Positions 34,494 through 44,792 of a stretch of DNA of 64,000 nt are shown one piece after another. Below the pieces are notes generated by a model. That model had not been told where the DNA came from. It saw only the letters and a program-made list of their open reading frames with translations, and did not search any database. A program made the position numbers and the translations under genes. This stretch comes from Pedobacter chitinilyticus (GTDB lineage: Bacteria; Bacteroidota; Bacteroidia; Sphingobacteriales; Sphingobacteriaceae). The stretch lies in contig NZ_QMHN01000006.1 in assembly GCF_003313385.1 (NCBI RefSeq), positions 1-64,000 of the forward strand, given 5' to 3'. Position 1 is the first letter of the stretch. The number at the start of each line of letters is the position of its first letter.

Positions 34494-36818
34494 CTATAAA
34501 CTTGCACCCACACCTCCTGCAGCTTTTGTTTTTGACGAAAGCGCTGATCCATCCTTTAAATTAAAATTGAATTCTTTGATATTGACAAACTCTGGCTTAA
34601 TCTCGAAAATTTGCTTTCCAAGTGCCTTATTGTAATACGTATCCACTTTTCCAGATTGATAGAAGTTGCAATGATCCACCAAAATATCGTCCCAACGGAA
34701 CTCTCTAAACTCTAAAGATCTGCCTCCCTGACCGCTGTTAACGAAATTTGTATGAAGCACCCTAGCGTATTGAGCACCCAACAAACGAAGCGCTGAACCT
34801 TGCTCTCTGTTATCCACTTCGTTGATGGTACAATTCTCAATGGTTACAAATGGTCCCAAGGTGCTCTCGTCGTTTCCACCACGATATACATTGATGGCAC
34901 TTCCTAAAATATTGGTAAATACACAGTTTTTCACCACGGTATATTCTGCTCCATAAATGCCTTTATCGTCTCTTTCTTCCGCTAAATTGATTCCTGTTCC
35001 TGAAATATTCCTAAACAATGAATTGGTGATGACCAAGCTATCAGCCAAGGTTGATTTACTACCCTTAAAGCCTGCAAAAGAGCCTTCGTTGTAATCGTAA
35101 AATTCACATCTGTCGATAAAAGCTTTGTAGGGCTTGTTCATCGGCAATTCGGTAGAGCGGATACCACAACGCACATCACCCCCACTACCATAAGCTCCCT
35201 TGAAAGCAATGCCACTTACTTTCAATGTTGCTCCGTTATCAATAGTGATGAAAGCTGGCAGGGTTTTACTGCTCCCGTTCACCAAAATAGGTTTGCTTTT
35301 TAGTTCAGCTGCTGCTCTAATGGTAATCGATTTGTCGACGATAATTTCATCATCAACACTATAAAAACCTGTGTCGGTTAGTTCAATGATATCACCATCG
35401 CTTAATTTGGCTATTGCTCGTTGAATGCTATTGCTTTCTTTTGCACTAATTTTTACAATTTTAGGCTGTGTATTGACCGCTTTTATTTCTTGTTGATACC
35501 AAGATGCACCTACATCTTTCTTTTGCACAAACTTCATTTTCTTTAGTGGCGCTCCATAATCGGCCAGATAAGGAAACGAAATGCCGTTAATGGTTACATT
35601 GGTTGTTTTCTTGTTCACGAAACCTTCCTGCGTAGGCAAATCACCTTGTAAAGCATTGTCTTTAATAGCAATACCGCCATCTTTATTTTCATCTACATAA
35701 AGCGCTTTAACAGGCTGAACCAATAAGTTTTTGGAGAAAATCACGCTTTGCGGAGATAAAGTACGTTCAGCATCTTTACCCGTTCCAAACAATGATGGTT
35801 CACAATTGATGAAAGTATTTCGCTCAATTTTTGCATCAACTACTTGATAATAACGATTGATGAGCGAATTTGGCACCCCATTCATGACCGCTAATGGCGA
35901 ACGAAATGCAGTACCTTTTAAATCTTTAAATACATTATCAAACACATGATGACCTGGATTAATGACCCTAACCCCGCCTGTGAATGGCTTATTATTTCCC
36001 AAGAAAAGATTGCCTTGCACTACATTTTTAGAACCATGCCTCAATACCAAACTTCCTTCGCATTCCACGAAAGTGTTGAAGCTGATGTTGTTTTCTCCCG
36101 ATTTGATGGACACGATCTCTACTTCGCCATTGCATCTTTCGAAAAGATTGTGCACAATTTGGGTTTTGGATGCGGTAAGTGAATATCTGGACACGCCAAT
36201 TCGGATCGTCTCTCCTCCATTAGAACCGAAACGCTGACGACCGTTGAAATAGTTAGAATCGATGCTGTGGTAGTTTTGTTGACTACGCTCATCGTTAAGC
36301 TCGGCAATAATTACTGGTCCAGCGTTAAGCTTATTGGTAAAAGTACAATGGTCAACACGGTTATTCTTTCCCCATAAAGTCACCCAAGAATCGCCTTTAA
36401 AACGTTCTGGCTGACTAAAGTCTTCGATTGCAAATTGAGTGATGCGACAGTTATTTGCCAAGTTATCGTTATCTATCCTAAAATTAACCACATGATCTTT
36501 AGGACTGTAACCACTTTTGAAATGTAAACCTTTGATAATGATGAATTCGCCACCAATCTTAAGGTTAGACTTCCCCGAAATTTGCACTTTATCACCGTTC
36601 TCCGGTTTTACCCAAATTGGTTTTTCTTTAGTGCCTTTACCTGAAACAACTAATTGCACATCATTCCAAACTTTATTTTTAAGCAGAATCACATCGCCAG
36701 GTTTTGCTTTGGCAACCGCTGATTTTAATTCTTGCGGAGTACTTACCAGAACATCGGCGGCTTTTGTAAGCGAGGCAATGAACAGAAGGGCTAAAAAAGA
36801 AATAGGGAACTTTGTCAT
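34494..36818 (-). CDS. Two-domain PL6 alginate lyase, AlyGC-like
   Basis: This 774-residue enzyme has a signal peptide (MTKFPISFLALLFIASLTKA) and two beta-helix domains (about 21-430 and 450-770), the layout of AlyGC, an exolytic poly-guluronate lyase. The active site is in domain one: Glu232, Glu234 (calcium), Lys239 (IVSIKSG) and Arg260 (LVLRHGS), again 21 residues apart. The start of the second domain is IVKISAKESNSIQRAIAKLS. Unlike the two neighbouring products it is not a lipoprotein by sequence, so it is probably periplasmic. The precise end-product preference cannot be read from the sequence. Confidence 0.88.
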   Translation of the reverse strand: MTKFPISFLALLFIASLTKAADVLVSTPQELKSAVAKAKPGDVILLKNKVWNDVQLVVSGKGTKEKPIWVKPENGDKVQISGKSNLKIGGEFIIIKGLHFKSGYSPKDHVVNFRIDNDNLANNCRITQFAIEDFSQPERFKGDSWVTLWGKNNRVDHCTFTNKLNAGPVIIAELNDERSQQNYHSIDSNYFNGRQRFGSNGGETIRIGVSRYSLTASKTQIVHNLFERCNGEVEIVSIKSGENNISFNTFVECEGSLVLRHGSKNVVQGNLFLGNNKPFTGGVRVINPGHHVFDNVFKDLKGTAFRSPLAVMNGVPNSLINRYYQVVDAKIERNTFINCEPSLFGTGKDAERTLSPQSVIFSKNLLVQPVKALYVDENKDGGIAIKDNALQGDLPTQEGFVNKKTTNVTINGISFPYLADYGAPLKKMKFVQKKDVGASWYQQEIKAVNTQPKIVKISAKESNSIQRAIAKLSDGDIIELTDTGFYSVDDEIIVDKSITIRAAAELKSKPILVNGSSKTLPAFITIDNGATLKVSGIAFKGAYGSGGDVRCGIRSTELPMNKPYKAFIDRCEFYDYNEGSFAGFKGSKSTLADSLVITNSLFRNISGTGINLAEERDDKGIYGAEYTVVKNCVFTNILGSAINVYRGGNDESTLGPFVTIENCTINEVDNREQGSALRLLGAQYARVLHTNFVNSGQGGRSLEFREFRWDDILVDHCNFYQSGKVDTYYNKALGKQIFEIKPEFVNIKEFNFNLKDGSALSSKTKAAGGVGASL

Positions 36819-37059
36819 GAATGGATGTTTAGTTGATTAGTCGATTGTTTTTCCGCTGATCATCGCAGATTCAAACGCAGATTGCCGCGGATTCTTAGTT
36901 GGTTGGTTATTTTAGAAATTGACCATTGGATTTTTATCATTAGTTATTCAAAACTGACACCTAATTACTAGTTCCTAATCACTAGTTAAAATGTTGCCGT
37001 CCCAATCGGAGGTTCCGACTGAAACGACAAATCATTTTTACATATAAACCAAAAAGCCT
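36819..37059. other. Intergenic repeat debris
   Basis: Contains repeat-like sequence: CGCAGATT copies near 36868-36882, ACTAGT copies near 36967-36985 and a small hairpin TCGGA-GGT-TCCGA near 37004-37016. No gene seen. Confidence 0.4.
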
Positions 37060-38649
37060 TTATTTCTGAATATAGATATCGAATTTTATGGTTGAGTTGC
37101 CTATTGGATTAGCAGCAACACCTTCTTTTACATGGATTATTCCATTTTTTACTATTGATGTAGAAGGATCGGTTATTTTAATGAAGATTACCCTCGCTGT
37201 AGTTGCATTAAAAACAGACGTTGTTGGTGCAGCAGCAGCGTCAAACCTTGGGTTATTTGATGAAGGGTTTGAAATACTATTCGCACTGAAGAAAGCATTG
37301 CTTAAATCATCCAGTTCTCCATTTTCCAACAAATCATAAATGGCTGATTGTCCCGTACTTGCACCATCAATAAGCACCCTAAATTTTGTATCGTGGATAA
37401 CAGAGATATTGGTTGGGCTCCAGCCTACGTTATTACATTTTAAGTTAGAAGCTATTGAACCTGTTGCTGCCGTTGCAGGGTTAAACAATACTGGCCCTGT
37501 GCTTTGTGCACCAAATATCAAATACATATTGGCTTCGTTAGCGTTCAACTCGCAGTTTCCAATGGTGTTGCCATTTTTCAGGAATCCCGTTTTGGTACCT
37601 AGTGTTTGTGCATTCATCTCTACGTCTCTATAAAGCACACTTTGATAGGTGACGTTCAACGGAATAATCAATTCGGTTTGTAAGTCATCATTATCTACAG
37701 CAATGATTTTTAAGTGTTCAGCACGTTTTTTGAATTGATAGTTCTCTGTATAACTGTAATTGGTTTGCCCTGCTAAAGTTTTGGTCGAAAGCAATGCATA
37801 GCTTCCATTTCTATCATCGTAAAGTTCTACTTTTTTCAATCCTGTGATAGAAGTAATTTGCCCGCCAACTGGTGTTGTTCCGCCTACTACTGGAGTGATG
37901 TTCGCCGCAAAACCTACAAATTTAGGCTTGAAGATAGACACATCTACTGGCATATTAATGATCAACTCGTTGGTTTGATTATAAATATCAGTAGCAATGA
38001 TTTTGATATGCTGTGCTGCTTTACGATAGTTGTAGGCATAGTTTAAAGCGTATTGTTTAGCATTGCTGGTATTCGTGATACTGCTGACCAAAACATAAGT
38101 GTTCTCCAGTTGATAATCGTCGTAAATATTTACCTGCTTAATTCCATATTCTGATTGGATATTACCTGCAATGGCAGTTGCACCACCATTAAGATCTGCA
38201 GTGATGGTAGGTGGAAAAGCACTGAATTGTGGTAAAGCTGGATCGAAGTATTTGATATTCACAAAGCCTTCCAAAGAGCTGTTGTTCCCTTGTTTTACCA
38301 TGATTTTCACCCCTTTTACTTTACTCATGTTGTTTACGGGAAAAGCAGTGATAGGGATAGAGAGCTCGTAAGTTGGGGTAATGGCTCCTTTGTTATCTGT
38401 TACGTGAATTAGTGAATCGGTTCCAGTGGTACGTACCAAGTAGCAATACACAAATTTAACTCCTTCGGATGCTGAGATGCTGCTCTTTAGCTCGTTCCCT
38501 AAATCAAATGTTTTGGTAGCTCGGTTAAAGATGTAATCTTGGGCAGTTACCGTGCCATCGCCAACGTCAGAAAAATCATCTTTTTTACAGCCAGCTATTA
38601 TTGCCAGTGCTAAACAGCAGTACAATAATGGGTTTAGGATTTTCTTCAT
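37060..38649 (-). CDS. Surface lipoprotein, SusE-like position
   Basis: The 529-residue lipoprotein begins MKKILNPLLYCCLALAIIAGC followed by Lys-Lys-Asp-Asp. Two similar domains of about 95 residues follow one another (IKQVNIYDDYQLENTYVLVS, then LKKVELYDDRNGSYALLSTK, each followed by a HIKIIA/HLKIIA strand), then a distinct C-terminal domain. The location after SusD is that of surface glycan-binding proteins of polysaccharide loci. No specific family is recognised. Binding of alginate outside the cell is the likely role by context. Confidence 0.7.
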   Translation of the reverse strand: MKKILNPLLYCCLALAIIAGCKKDDFSDVGDGTVTAQDYIFNRATKTFDLGNELKSSISASEGVKFVYCYLVRTTGTDSLIHVTDNKGAITPTYELSIPITAFPVNNMSKVKGVKIMVKQGNNSSLEGFVNIKYFDPALPQFSAFPPTITADLNGGATAIAGNIQSEYGIKQVNIYDDYQLENTYVLVSSITNTSNAKQYALNYAYNYRKAAQHIKIIATDIYNQTNELIINMPVDVSIFKPKFVGFAANITPVVGGTTPVGGQITSITGLKKVELYDDRNGSYALLSTKTLAGQTNYSYTENYQFKKRAEHLKIIAVDNDDLQTELIIPLNVTYQSVLYRDVEMNAQTLGTKTGFLKNGNTIGNCELNANEANMYLIFGAQSTGPVLFNPATAATGSIASNLKCNNVGWSPTNISVIHDTKFRVLIDGASTGQSAIYDLLENGELDDLSNAFFSANSISNPSSNNPRFDAAAAPTTSVFNATTARVIFIKITDPSTSIVKNGIIHVKEGVAANPIGNSTIKFDIYIQK

Positions 38650-38697
38650 TTGTTTAATTTTATTTTTTTACCATTTAAGGCGTTTTAATTCTTTTTT

Positions 38698-38735
38698 ACC
38701 ACCTAAGACATCTTAGAGCATTTTAGTTTTTAAAC
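38698..38735. repeat. Third copy of the ACCACCTAAGACA repeat
   Basis: Nearly identical to the copy at about 9205; lies between the SusD and lipoprotein genes. Confidence 0.7.
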
Positions 38736-38824
38736 CATTAAGAAATTAGAGACATTAAGTTTTGTATCATGTGGTCTTCTTAATTATCTTCATTCCTTAA
38801 TGTTTAATTCTTTTTAAACCTTTA

Positions 38825-40435
38825 TTAATAACCTGGGTTTTGTGGAATTTTTATGTCTGTATTGGTATCTATTTCTCTTTGTGGAATAGGCAATAACAGT
38901 TTATCATTATTAATATTTGCTTGCAACGTAGCTAAAGGAATCGTTGGATTAAATCTGCTATAATACGCACTGTATTCTGTAGCATAGTGATTTTGCATGT
39001 TCGTTACTGCTTGCCCAAAGCGCATCAAATCAAATAAACGTTGATTTTCAAAGGCAAACTCTAATCGTCTTTCTTTCAATATCGCTGTTTGGAAATCGGC
39101 TGCGCTGGCAATTGAACCTGTACCCGAAGCTGGATATTTATAAAATGCCGAGGTAAAATTTCCTGTGATGTAATTACCTGCGCCTGCTCTTTCCCGCACC
39201 TGATTAATTAATCCAACTGAACTTCCTGCAGCACCATCATAACCTTGAGATTCGGCTTTCAATAGCAATACATCAGAGAAACGTAGCACGGTAAAGTCAT
39301 TCTCCGCATCGTTAGCCACCACTACTTTTGAAAAGAATTTGTTCACGTAAAGTGGTGTAGTACTGTTTGAATAAGCTGCAATTGTCACATCCTTACGAGC
39401 ATCAGAAAAACTGGTTGCACTGGTGGTAAATGCGGTATTGATACTGGTTGTTGGGTAATTAAAGCCACCTCCATCACCGTTAATTATGGCATCGCCACTA
39501 CTTGCTGGAGCAAACATATTGGCCATTGGATTACCCAAACCAACCAAGCCTGCTTTGTATCTTACCGCAAATAAAATCTCCTTGTTCATCTCGTTGTTGA
39601 TGGCAAACACGCGGGCAAAGCTATTTTCTAGGCCATATCCACTATTTGCAATCACATCGTTCAATAAAGTTAAAGCATCTGCTGCGCGTGGGGTTGGCAA
39701 GGTTAAATATACTTTAGCTAAAAGTGCCTTGGCCGACCATGCATTTGCCCTACCTAAGTCTGTTGAAGTAATTTGGCCGAAAGGCTTAGCGCTTGCTTTG
39801 GCTACCGCTGCCTCCAAATCTTTAACAATTAAATTATAGCAATCATTTACCGATGAACGATTCACTTTTCTCGCTTGTGCGGCTTCTAAGGGTTCCGTTA
39901 CAATAAATACTCCACCGTATAAACGCACCAAGTTGAAATAATGGTAAGCTCTAATAAACAGGGCTTGTCCAACCAACTCATCGCGTTGTGCATCGGTAAC
40001 AGTGGCTGTAGGCGTACCAAAAACCAACTGACCGCCCTGATAAGTTACGCCTAAACTTCTTAATACGTAATTAACGTTACGGATGTTTTTATATACAGCC
40101 AGCCAATAGTTGTAAATCTGTTGATGTGAGGGGCCCGCGGTATACAGATTTAGCACATTAAGTTCCATATTAACGTTTGTGGTACTATTTACCGAACGTT
40201 GACGGGCATTATCGCTCCTCAATTCTGTAAACTGCCACTCATTGATCAATGGCTCTTGCATCCCATTATAACATCCCGCTAGAGCAACACTAACTTCTTT
40301 GTAATTTTTATAATAGTTTTTAACTGCTTCGTTGGAGATGGGATCTACATCGACCACCTTTTTACATGAGGTAACGGCTGATACCAATGATACCACAATG
40401 ATGAAGCGAGCTGATATTTTTCTGATTTGTTTCAT
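38825..40435 (-). CDS. SusD/RagB family glycan-binding lipoprotein
   Basis: The 536-residue lipoprotein starts MKQIRKISARFIIVVSLVSA with a lipobox Cys (VTSCKK). TPR-type helices near the start (NYKEVSVALAGCYNGMQEP), the FIRAYHYFNLVRLYGGV motif and the C-terminal ERRLEFAFENQRLFDLMRFG are classic SusD. It binds oligosaccharides at the cell surface and passes them to the SusC porin encoded 12 nt upstream. Confidence 0.95.
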   Translation of the reverse strand: MKQIRKISARFIIVVSLVSAVTSCKKVVDVDPISNEAVKNYYKNYKEVSVALAGCYNGMQEPLINEWQFTELRSDNARQRSVNSTTNVNMELNVLNLYTAGPSHQQIYNYWLAVYKNIRNVNYVLRSLGVTYQGGQLVFGTPTATVTDAQRDELVGQALFIRAYHYFNLVRLYGGVFIVTEPLEAAQARKVNRSSVNDCYNLIVKDLEAAVAKASAKPFGQITSTDLGRANAWSAKALLAKVYLTLPTPRAADALTLLNDVIANSGYGLENSFARVFAINNEMNKEILFAVRYKAGLVGLGNPMANMFAPASSGDAIINGDGGGFNYPTTSINTAFTTSATSFSDARKDVTIAAYSNSTTPLYVNKFFSKVVVANDAENDFTVLRFSDVLLLKAESQGYDGAAGSSVGLINQVRERAGAGNYITGNFTSAFYKYPASGTGSIASAADFQTAILKERRLEFAFENQRLFDLMRFGQAVTNMQNHYATEYSAYYSRFNPTIPLATLQANINNDKLLLPIPQREIDTNTDIKIPQNPGY

Positions 40436-40447
40436 GATGTGCAGGTA

Positions 40448-43400
40448 TTAGAAGTTAAAATCAAGACCAAATGTATATGTACGGTTTACTGGGAAACCTC
40501 CTCTTTGATAACCCACAATCACTGGAGAAGCATAAGAAGCAGACGTTACCCTCGCTTCTGGATTAATGCCTCTATATGAGCTCCCAGTAATGAAAAACAC
40601 ATTATCTACCGAAGCGTACAACCTTAAACTACTTACTTTAAGCTTTTTAGCGATAGAAGAAGGCATTGTGTAACCTACAATCACATTTCTTAAATAAGCG
40701 TAAGAGGCACTTTCTACACCGTAATCCGTTAATAGCAAATCTGCTGCGATACCATTAGTGAAATAAGGCGTTTTCCCATCTCCTGGATTGGCTGGACTTA
40801 CCCATCTGTTTTTAATATAGTTTTCGTTTTGTCTCTTTGATTCGTTGTAATATAAATCGCCGTTAATTAATTGTCCACCTTGTGAGCCTTGCATCAAGAT
40901 GTTTAAATCGAAATTTTTATACCTGAAAGTATTGGTGATTCCCCAAGTAAAATCAGGAAATGGCGACCCCATGATTACTCTATCGTTCAAATCAATTTTA
41001 TTGTCGCCGTTGATGTCTTTTAATTTTACACCACCAGCCGCAAAATAACCTTGCAAAACAGAAGTTTGTCCTGAGGCTACGGCTGCATTGGCTTCATCTT
41101 GCGACTTCCAAACCCCATCCGTTTTGTAACCGTAGAATTGTACATAAGGTTGACCTACGATAGAAGCATAAATTTCGCTACGCTCTCCATAGTTGAACAA
41201 ATAAGGTTCATCGCCACCTAGTTTGATCAACTTATTTCTGTTGGCTGAAATGTTAACGGAAGTAGTCCAATTGAAGTTTTTGGTGCCGATATTGTTAGAG
41301 GTTAACTCCACTTCGAAACCTTGATTTCTGATTTTTCCGTTGTTGGTCCAGAAAGAAGATGAACCTGTAATGGCTTGTTGTGATTGCTGTAACAATAAGT
41401 TGTTGGTAATAGAGCGATAGAACTCTAAACTCAGTTGCAATTTATTTCTGAACAAACCGACATCTAAACCAATATTAGTTGATCTCGTTGTTTCCCAAGT
41501 AATATCTCTTCCATAGGTGACCACGTTATTAGGCGATTGGCCTGCCGTTAACTGACCAGTACCTTCCCCGAATACGTAGTTAGACCTGAACAACAAATCT
41601 AAATACGAGAATGGCGTGATTCGATTATTCCCTGTTTCACCGTAACTGGCTCTCAATTTTAAATTTTCCAACCATTTCTTGCTGCCTTTCATAAAAGATT
41701 CACTGGCAATGTTCCAACCTGCTGAAAATGCAGGGAACCACCCTCTTCTGTTACCTGGACCAAAAATCGAACTTTCATCCGTACGTAAACTTGCCGTAGC
41801 TATATATTTCCCTTGGTAATCATAGTTCACACGTCCTAAATAAGAAATCAACCCTGTTTTTACATTGACTGGAATAGCAGGTGCTTGATCGAAATAAGCA
41901 GCTTGGTTAAGCGTGGTAAAGTCATCAGAAGGGAAGTTATAACCCGTTTGCTCTGTGCCTTTTACGGTATTGCTTTGTACGGTAAAACCTAGCAATCCTT
42001 TAAAGTTGTGATTACCGAAGCTTTTAGTGTAGTTCATGGTATTTTCCCACAAAATATCGATGGTAGTGCCGTTAGTAATGGTGGCCATATTCACGTCGCC
42101 ATCTTTACGAGCTTCGCTTCTAATTAACGTTTTATCTTCCCTAGATAGATAATAAGCACCTAAAGAGGTTTTAAACGAAAGGCTTTTGCTTGGGTTATAG
42201 GTTAAATCTGTACCTCCTTGAAAACGATAGCTTTCAGATAAACGATCTTCTCTTTCTGCATGTGACAACGGTGTATTGTTGGTTGATGAAAAAGGAGAAA
42301 CCGCTCCCGAACTTTGCCAAAAAGAACCATCAGGCATGGTACCTGCATAATTAAGATTGGTAAAGTGACGAGCTTGCGCCCAATCGCCAGCCCTTAGGTT
42401 TGCCCATTGCGAATTTTGGTTCACAAATGCCGCTGTAAATGCCGAGTGGTAAACCGGCAAAAACGATGGAAAACGGTAATAATTGGTAAAATTTTCTGCT
42501 GGTCGTTGAATTTTGGTATAGGTTGGGTTGATGTTTACGTTTAACATCAATTTTGGAGAAAGGTTAACGTCCAATTTCACTCGGATGTTTCCTCTATTGT
42601 TCTCGCTATCTTTCATGATGCCCTGATCCTGCTGTAAGTTCCCAGAAACGTAATATCTCAAATCTTTTTTACCTCCCGCTACATTAAGTTGTAGGTTATA
42701 GATTCCTGCATTTCTCAATGACTCTTCCTGCCAATCGGTAGGTGTACCGCTAATTTGGTTTTCGATAATATAAGCAGCACGCTCGTTATTGTTGATGATG
42801 TTTTTAGCATTGGCTGGTACGCTAGGGTCATTTTGCCTTAAAGCCGCCTCTGCAAATAACAATTTTGTGTAATCTGTGGTTGATAAAATTGGATATACCT
42901 TATAAGCTTCCTTTAAACCATAATATGATTTAACCGAGAATTTAGGTTTATCGGCAACCCCTTTTTTGGTAGTTACCAAAATTACCCCGTTAGCACCTCT
43001 TGAACCATAAATGGCTGATGAAGCCGCATCTTTCAACACCTCAATTGATTCTACATCGTAAGGATTGATAAAAGCTAAGCCATCTGCAATGGGATGTCCA
43101 TCTACTACGACTAAAGGATCAGCGTTGGCGTTAATGGAACTTGCTCCTCTGATTCTTAAAGTTGGGTCCGAGCCCACTTCTGAGCTGTTATTTTGTACGG
43201 TTAAACCCGCAATTTTACCAATCAAAGCATTATCCAGCCTCGACGTGGGAATTTCGTCCAAGTTTCTATTCTCGAGCTTACTTACTGCCGAACTAATGGT
43301 GGATTTTTTTTGCGTACCATATCCTACGACCAATACTTCACTCATGGAGTTGACGTCTTCTGCTAAAGTGACATTAATAGTAGTGCTATTTGCTACACCT

Positions 43401-43654
43401 TGTAAATGTATTTTATAGCCGAGCGATTTGAATTCGAGGATTTTACCTTTTTGAACAGAGATTTCGTATTCTCCTTTTTCATTGGTAGAAACGCCTTTAT
43501 TGGTATCCTTAATGGTTACCGATACGCCAGGAATACCTTGTCCGTCTTCAGATTTAACAACGCCTTTGATTTTCACCGTCTGTGCACTTAGCCCGAAGGA
43601 TATTAAGCACAACAGCAAAAAAATGACGCCGCCAACGCGATTTTTTAATGTCAT
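40448..43654 (-). CDS. SusC/RagA TonB-linked outer membrane transporter
   Basis: The 1068-residue protein has a signal peptide ending in SFGLSAQ, a CarboxypepD_reg-like domain (VKIKGVVKSEDGQGIPGVSV), the SusC plug with SEVLVVGYGTQKKSTISSAV and VESIEVLKDAASSAIYGSRG, and a long barrel ending in FNF. It imports oligosaccharides into the periplasm using TonB energy. The first gene of a six-gene unit with SusD, a surface lipoprotein, PL6, beta-helix lipoprotein and PL6. Two FadR-type operators overlap its promoter. Confidence 0.95.
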   Translation of the reverse strand: MTLKNRVGGVIFLLLCLISFGLSAQTVKIKGVVKSEDGQGIPGVSVTIKDTNKGVSTNEKGEYEISVQKGKILEFKSLGYKIHLQGVANSTTINVTLAEDVNSMSEVLVVGYGTQKKSTISSAVSKLENRNLDEIPTSRLDNALIGKIAGLTVQNNSSEVGSDPTLRIRGASSINANADPLVVVDGHPIADGLAFINPYDVESIEVLKDAASSAIYGSRGANGVILVTTKKGVADKPKFSVKSYYGLKEAYKVYPILSTTDYTKLLFAEAALRQNDPSVPANAKNIINNNERAAYIIENQISGTPTDWQEESLRNAGIYNLQLNVAGGKKDLRYYVSGNLQQDQGIMKDSENNRGNIRVKLDVNLSPKLMLNVNINPTYTKIQRPAENFTNYYRFPSFLPVYHSAFTAAFVNQNSQWANLRAGDWAQARHFTNLNYAGTMPDGSFWQSSGAVSPFSSTNNTPLSHAEREDRLSESYRFQGGTDLTYNPSKSLSFKTSLGAYYLSREDKTLIRSEARKDGDVNMATITNGTTIDILWENTMNYTKSFGNHNFKGLLGFTVQSNTVKGTEQTGYNFPSDDFTTLNQAAYFDQAPAIPVNVKTGLISYLGRVNYDYQGKYIATASLRTDESSIFGPGNRRGWFPAFSAGWNIASESFMKGSKKWLENLKLRASYGETGNNRITPFSYLDLLFRSNYVFGEGTGQLTAGQSPNNVVTYGRDITWETTRSTNIGLDVGLFRNKLQLSLEFYRSITNNLLLQQSQQAITGSSSFWTNNGKIRNQGFEVELTSNNIGTKNFNWTTSVNISANRNKLIKLGGDEPYLFNYGERSEIYASIVGQPYVQFYGYKTDGVWKSQDEANAAVASGQTSVLQGYFAAGGVKLKDINGDNKIDLNDRVIMGSPFPDFTWGITNTFRYKNFDLNILMQGSQGGQLINGDLYYNESKRQNENYIKNRWVSPANPGDGKTPYFTNGIAADLLLTDYGVESASYAYLRNVIVGYTMPSSIAKKLKVSSLRLYASVDNVFFITGSSYRGINPEARVTSASYASPVIVGYQRGGFPVNRTYTFGLDFNF

Positions 43655-43715
43655 AGCAAATCAGGTTTTATATATGGTTAGTTTGCGCCAGTTTTCCAAA
43701 AATTGACGGCTTAAA

Positions 43716-43767
43716 TTGGTTTACCAAAAATTGGTTTACCAAATATATCATTATTATTTATATTCAA
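43716..43767 (-). promoter_or_regulatory. susC promoter with two TTGGTnnACCAA operators
   Basis: Minus strand: TTG (43767-43765), 17-nt spacer, TATATTTG (43747-43740). Palindromes TTGGTTTACCAA at 43731-43742 and 43716-43727, 15 bp apart. The first overlaps the -7 box by 3 bp. Confidence 0.8.
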
Positions 43768-43776
43768 AAAAAATAC

Positions 43777-43811
43777 GAGGAAAAGTTTTTCAGCCGATTG
43801 GCTTTTTCCTC
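43777..43811. other. Hairpin upstream of the susC promoter
   Basis: GAGGAAAA and TTTTCCTC pair with an inner AGCC-GATT-GGCT hairpin and an uneven internal loop. Purpose unknown. Confidence 0.4.
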
Positions 43812-43926
43812 AGAGCGAAGGGAATTTTGATTGATAAATCATTACTTATTCTTGCGTTTTATTGGTTCTGGCAAGTAATAAATAGTTTGTTGGTTGTTTG
43901 GATTTTTAGTTGGTTAGTTGCTTTAT

Positions 43927-43969
43927 AAAAAAGGGATGGTCTTTAAAAACCAGTATCCACCCCTTTTTT
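43927..43969 (-). terminator. Terminator of the regulator-to-reductase unit
   Basis: AAAAAAGGG (43927-43935) and CCCTTTTTT (43961-43969) form the outer stem; GGT/ACC strengthens it inside. It ends the unit whose last gene stops at 44021. Confidence 0.75.
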
Positions 43970-44020
43970 GAGTATTTAAATTTAATTAAAACCTTAAATA
44001 AAAACGGTGTATTCTTTCCA

Positions 44021-44773
44021 TTAAGAAAATGCTAAACCACCATTGATATCAATGTTGTTACCTGTTAAGAAGCTTGACTCATCCGAAGCCAAATAAGCTA
44101 CTAAATCCGCAACTTCTTGCGCATCACCTTCTCTTTTTAAGGCAGTGGCATTGGCTACATTGGTTCTTACTTCAGGCTTGCTAAAGGTATCGTGGAAAGT
44201 AGTTGCAATCATTCCTGGTGCCAAAGCGTTTACACGAATATTTTTAGGACCAAATTCTTTTGCCAAAGCTCTGGTGTAAGTCATTACCGCACCTTTTGAA
44301 GTGGCGTAAGCACTTGCACCTGGACCACCACCGTCTCTAGCAGCTAACGAAGAGAAGTTTACAATTGAAGAACCTGCTGGCATGAAAGGAGAAACCGCCT
44401 TAACTGCTAAGAAAACAGATTTCAAGTTCACGTTCATTACAAAATCCCAGAAATTTTCGTCCATTTCTGCAGTAGATTTACGTGCAACTAAACCGCCAAC
44501 TACGTTTACTAAAACATTGATCTCCTCACCAAAAGCTTGTCTAGCATCAGCTACTAAAGCTTCCACTTCGGCTGCTTTGGTCATATCTGCTTTTACAATA
44601 ATGCCTTCTCCGCCTAAATCTTGTATCATTTTTAAGGTTTCTTCGGCTAAATCTTTATTATCAAAGTAATTTACCACCACTTTGGCCCCTTCCTTTGCCA
44701 ACTGCAAAGAAACTGCTCTACCTATGTCTCTAGAGCCTCCAGAAACTATCGCAACTTTGTTTTTTAAACGCAT
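44021..44773 (-). CDS. SDR oxidoreductase, probable DEH reductase
   Basis: A 250-residue short-chain dehydrogenase: nucleotide-binding SGGSRDIGRAV at the start, NVVGG, the catalytic Ser in VNFSS and YATSK (Tyr-x3-Lys), and the usual NGG end. In alginate loci such enzymes reduce 4-deoxy-L-erythro-5-hexoseulose uronate (DEH), made from unsaturated monouronate, to 2-keto-3-deoxygluconate. The substrate is inferred from the neighbours; other SDR roles cannot be excluded. It starts 19 nt after the MFS gene. Confidence 0.82.
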   Translation of the reverse strand: MRLKNKVAIVSGGSRDIGRAVSLQLAKEGAKVVVNYFDNKDLAEETLKMIQDLGGEGIIVKADMTKAAEVEALVADARQAFGEEINVLVNVVGGLVARKSTAEMDENFWDFVMNVNLKSVFLAVKAVSPFMPAGSSIVNFSSLAARDGGGPGASAYATSKGAVMTYTRALAKEFGPKNIRVNALAPGMIATTFHDTFSKPEVRTNVANATALKREGDAQEVADLVAYLASDESSFLTGNNIDINGGLAFS

Positions 44774-44792
44774 ACTATTATTATTTAATTCT

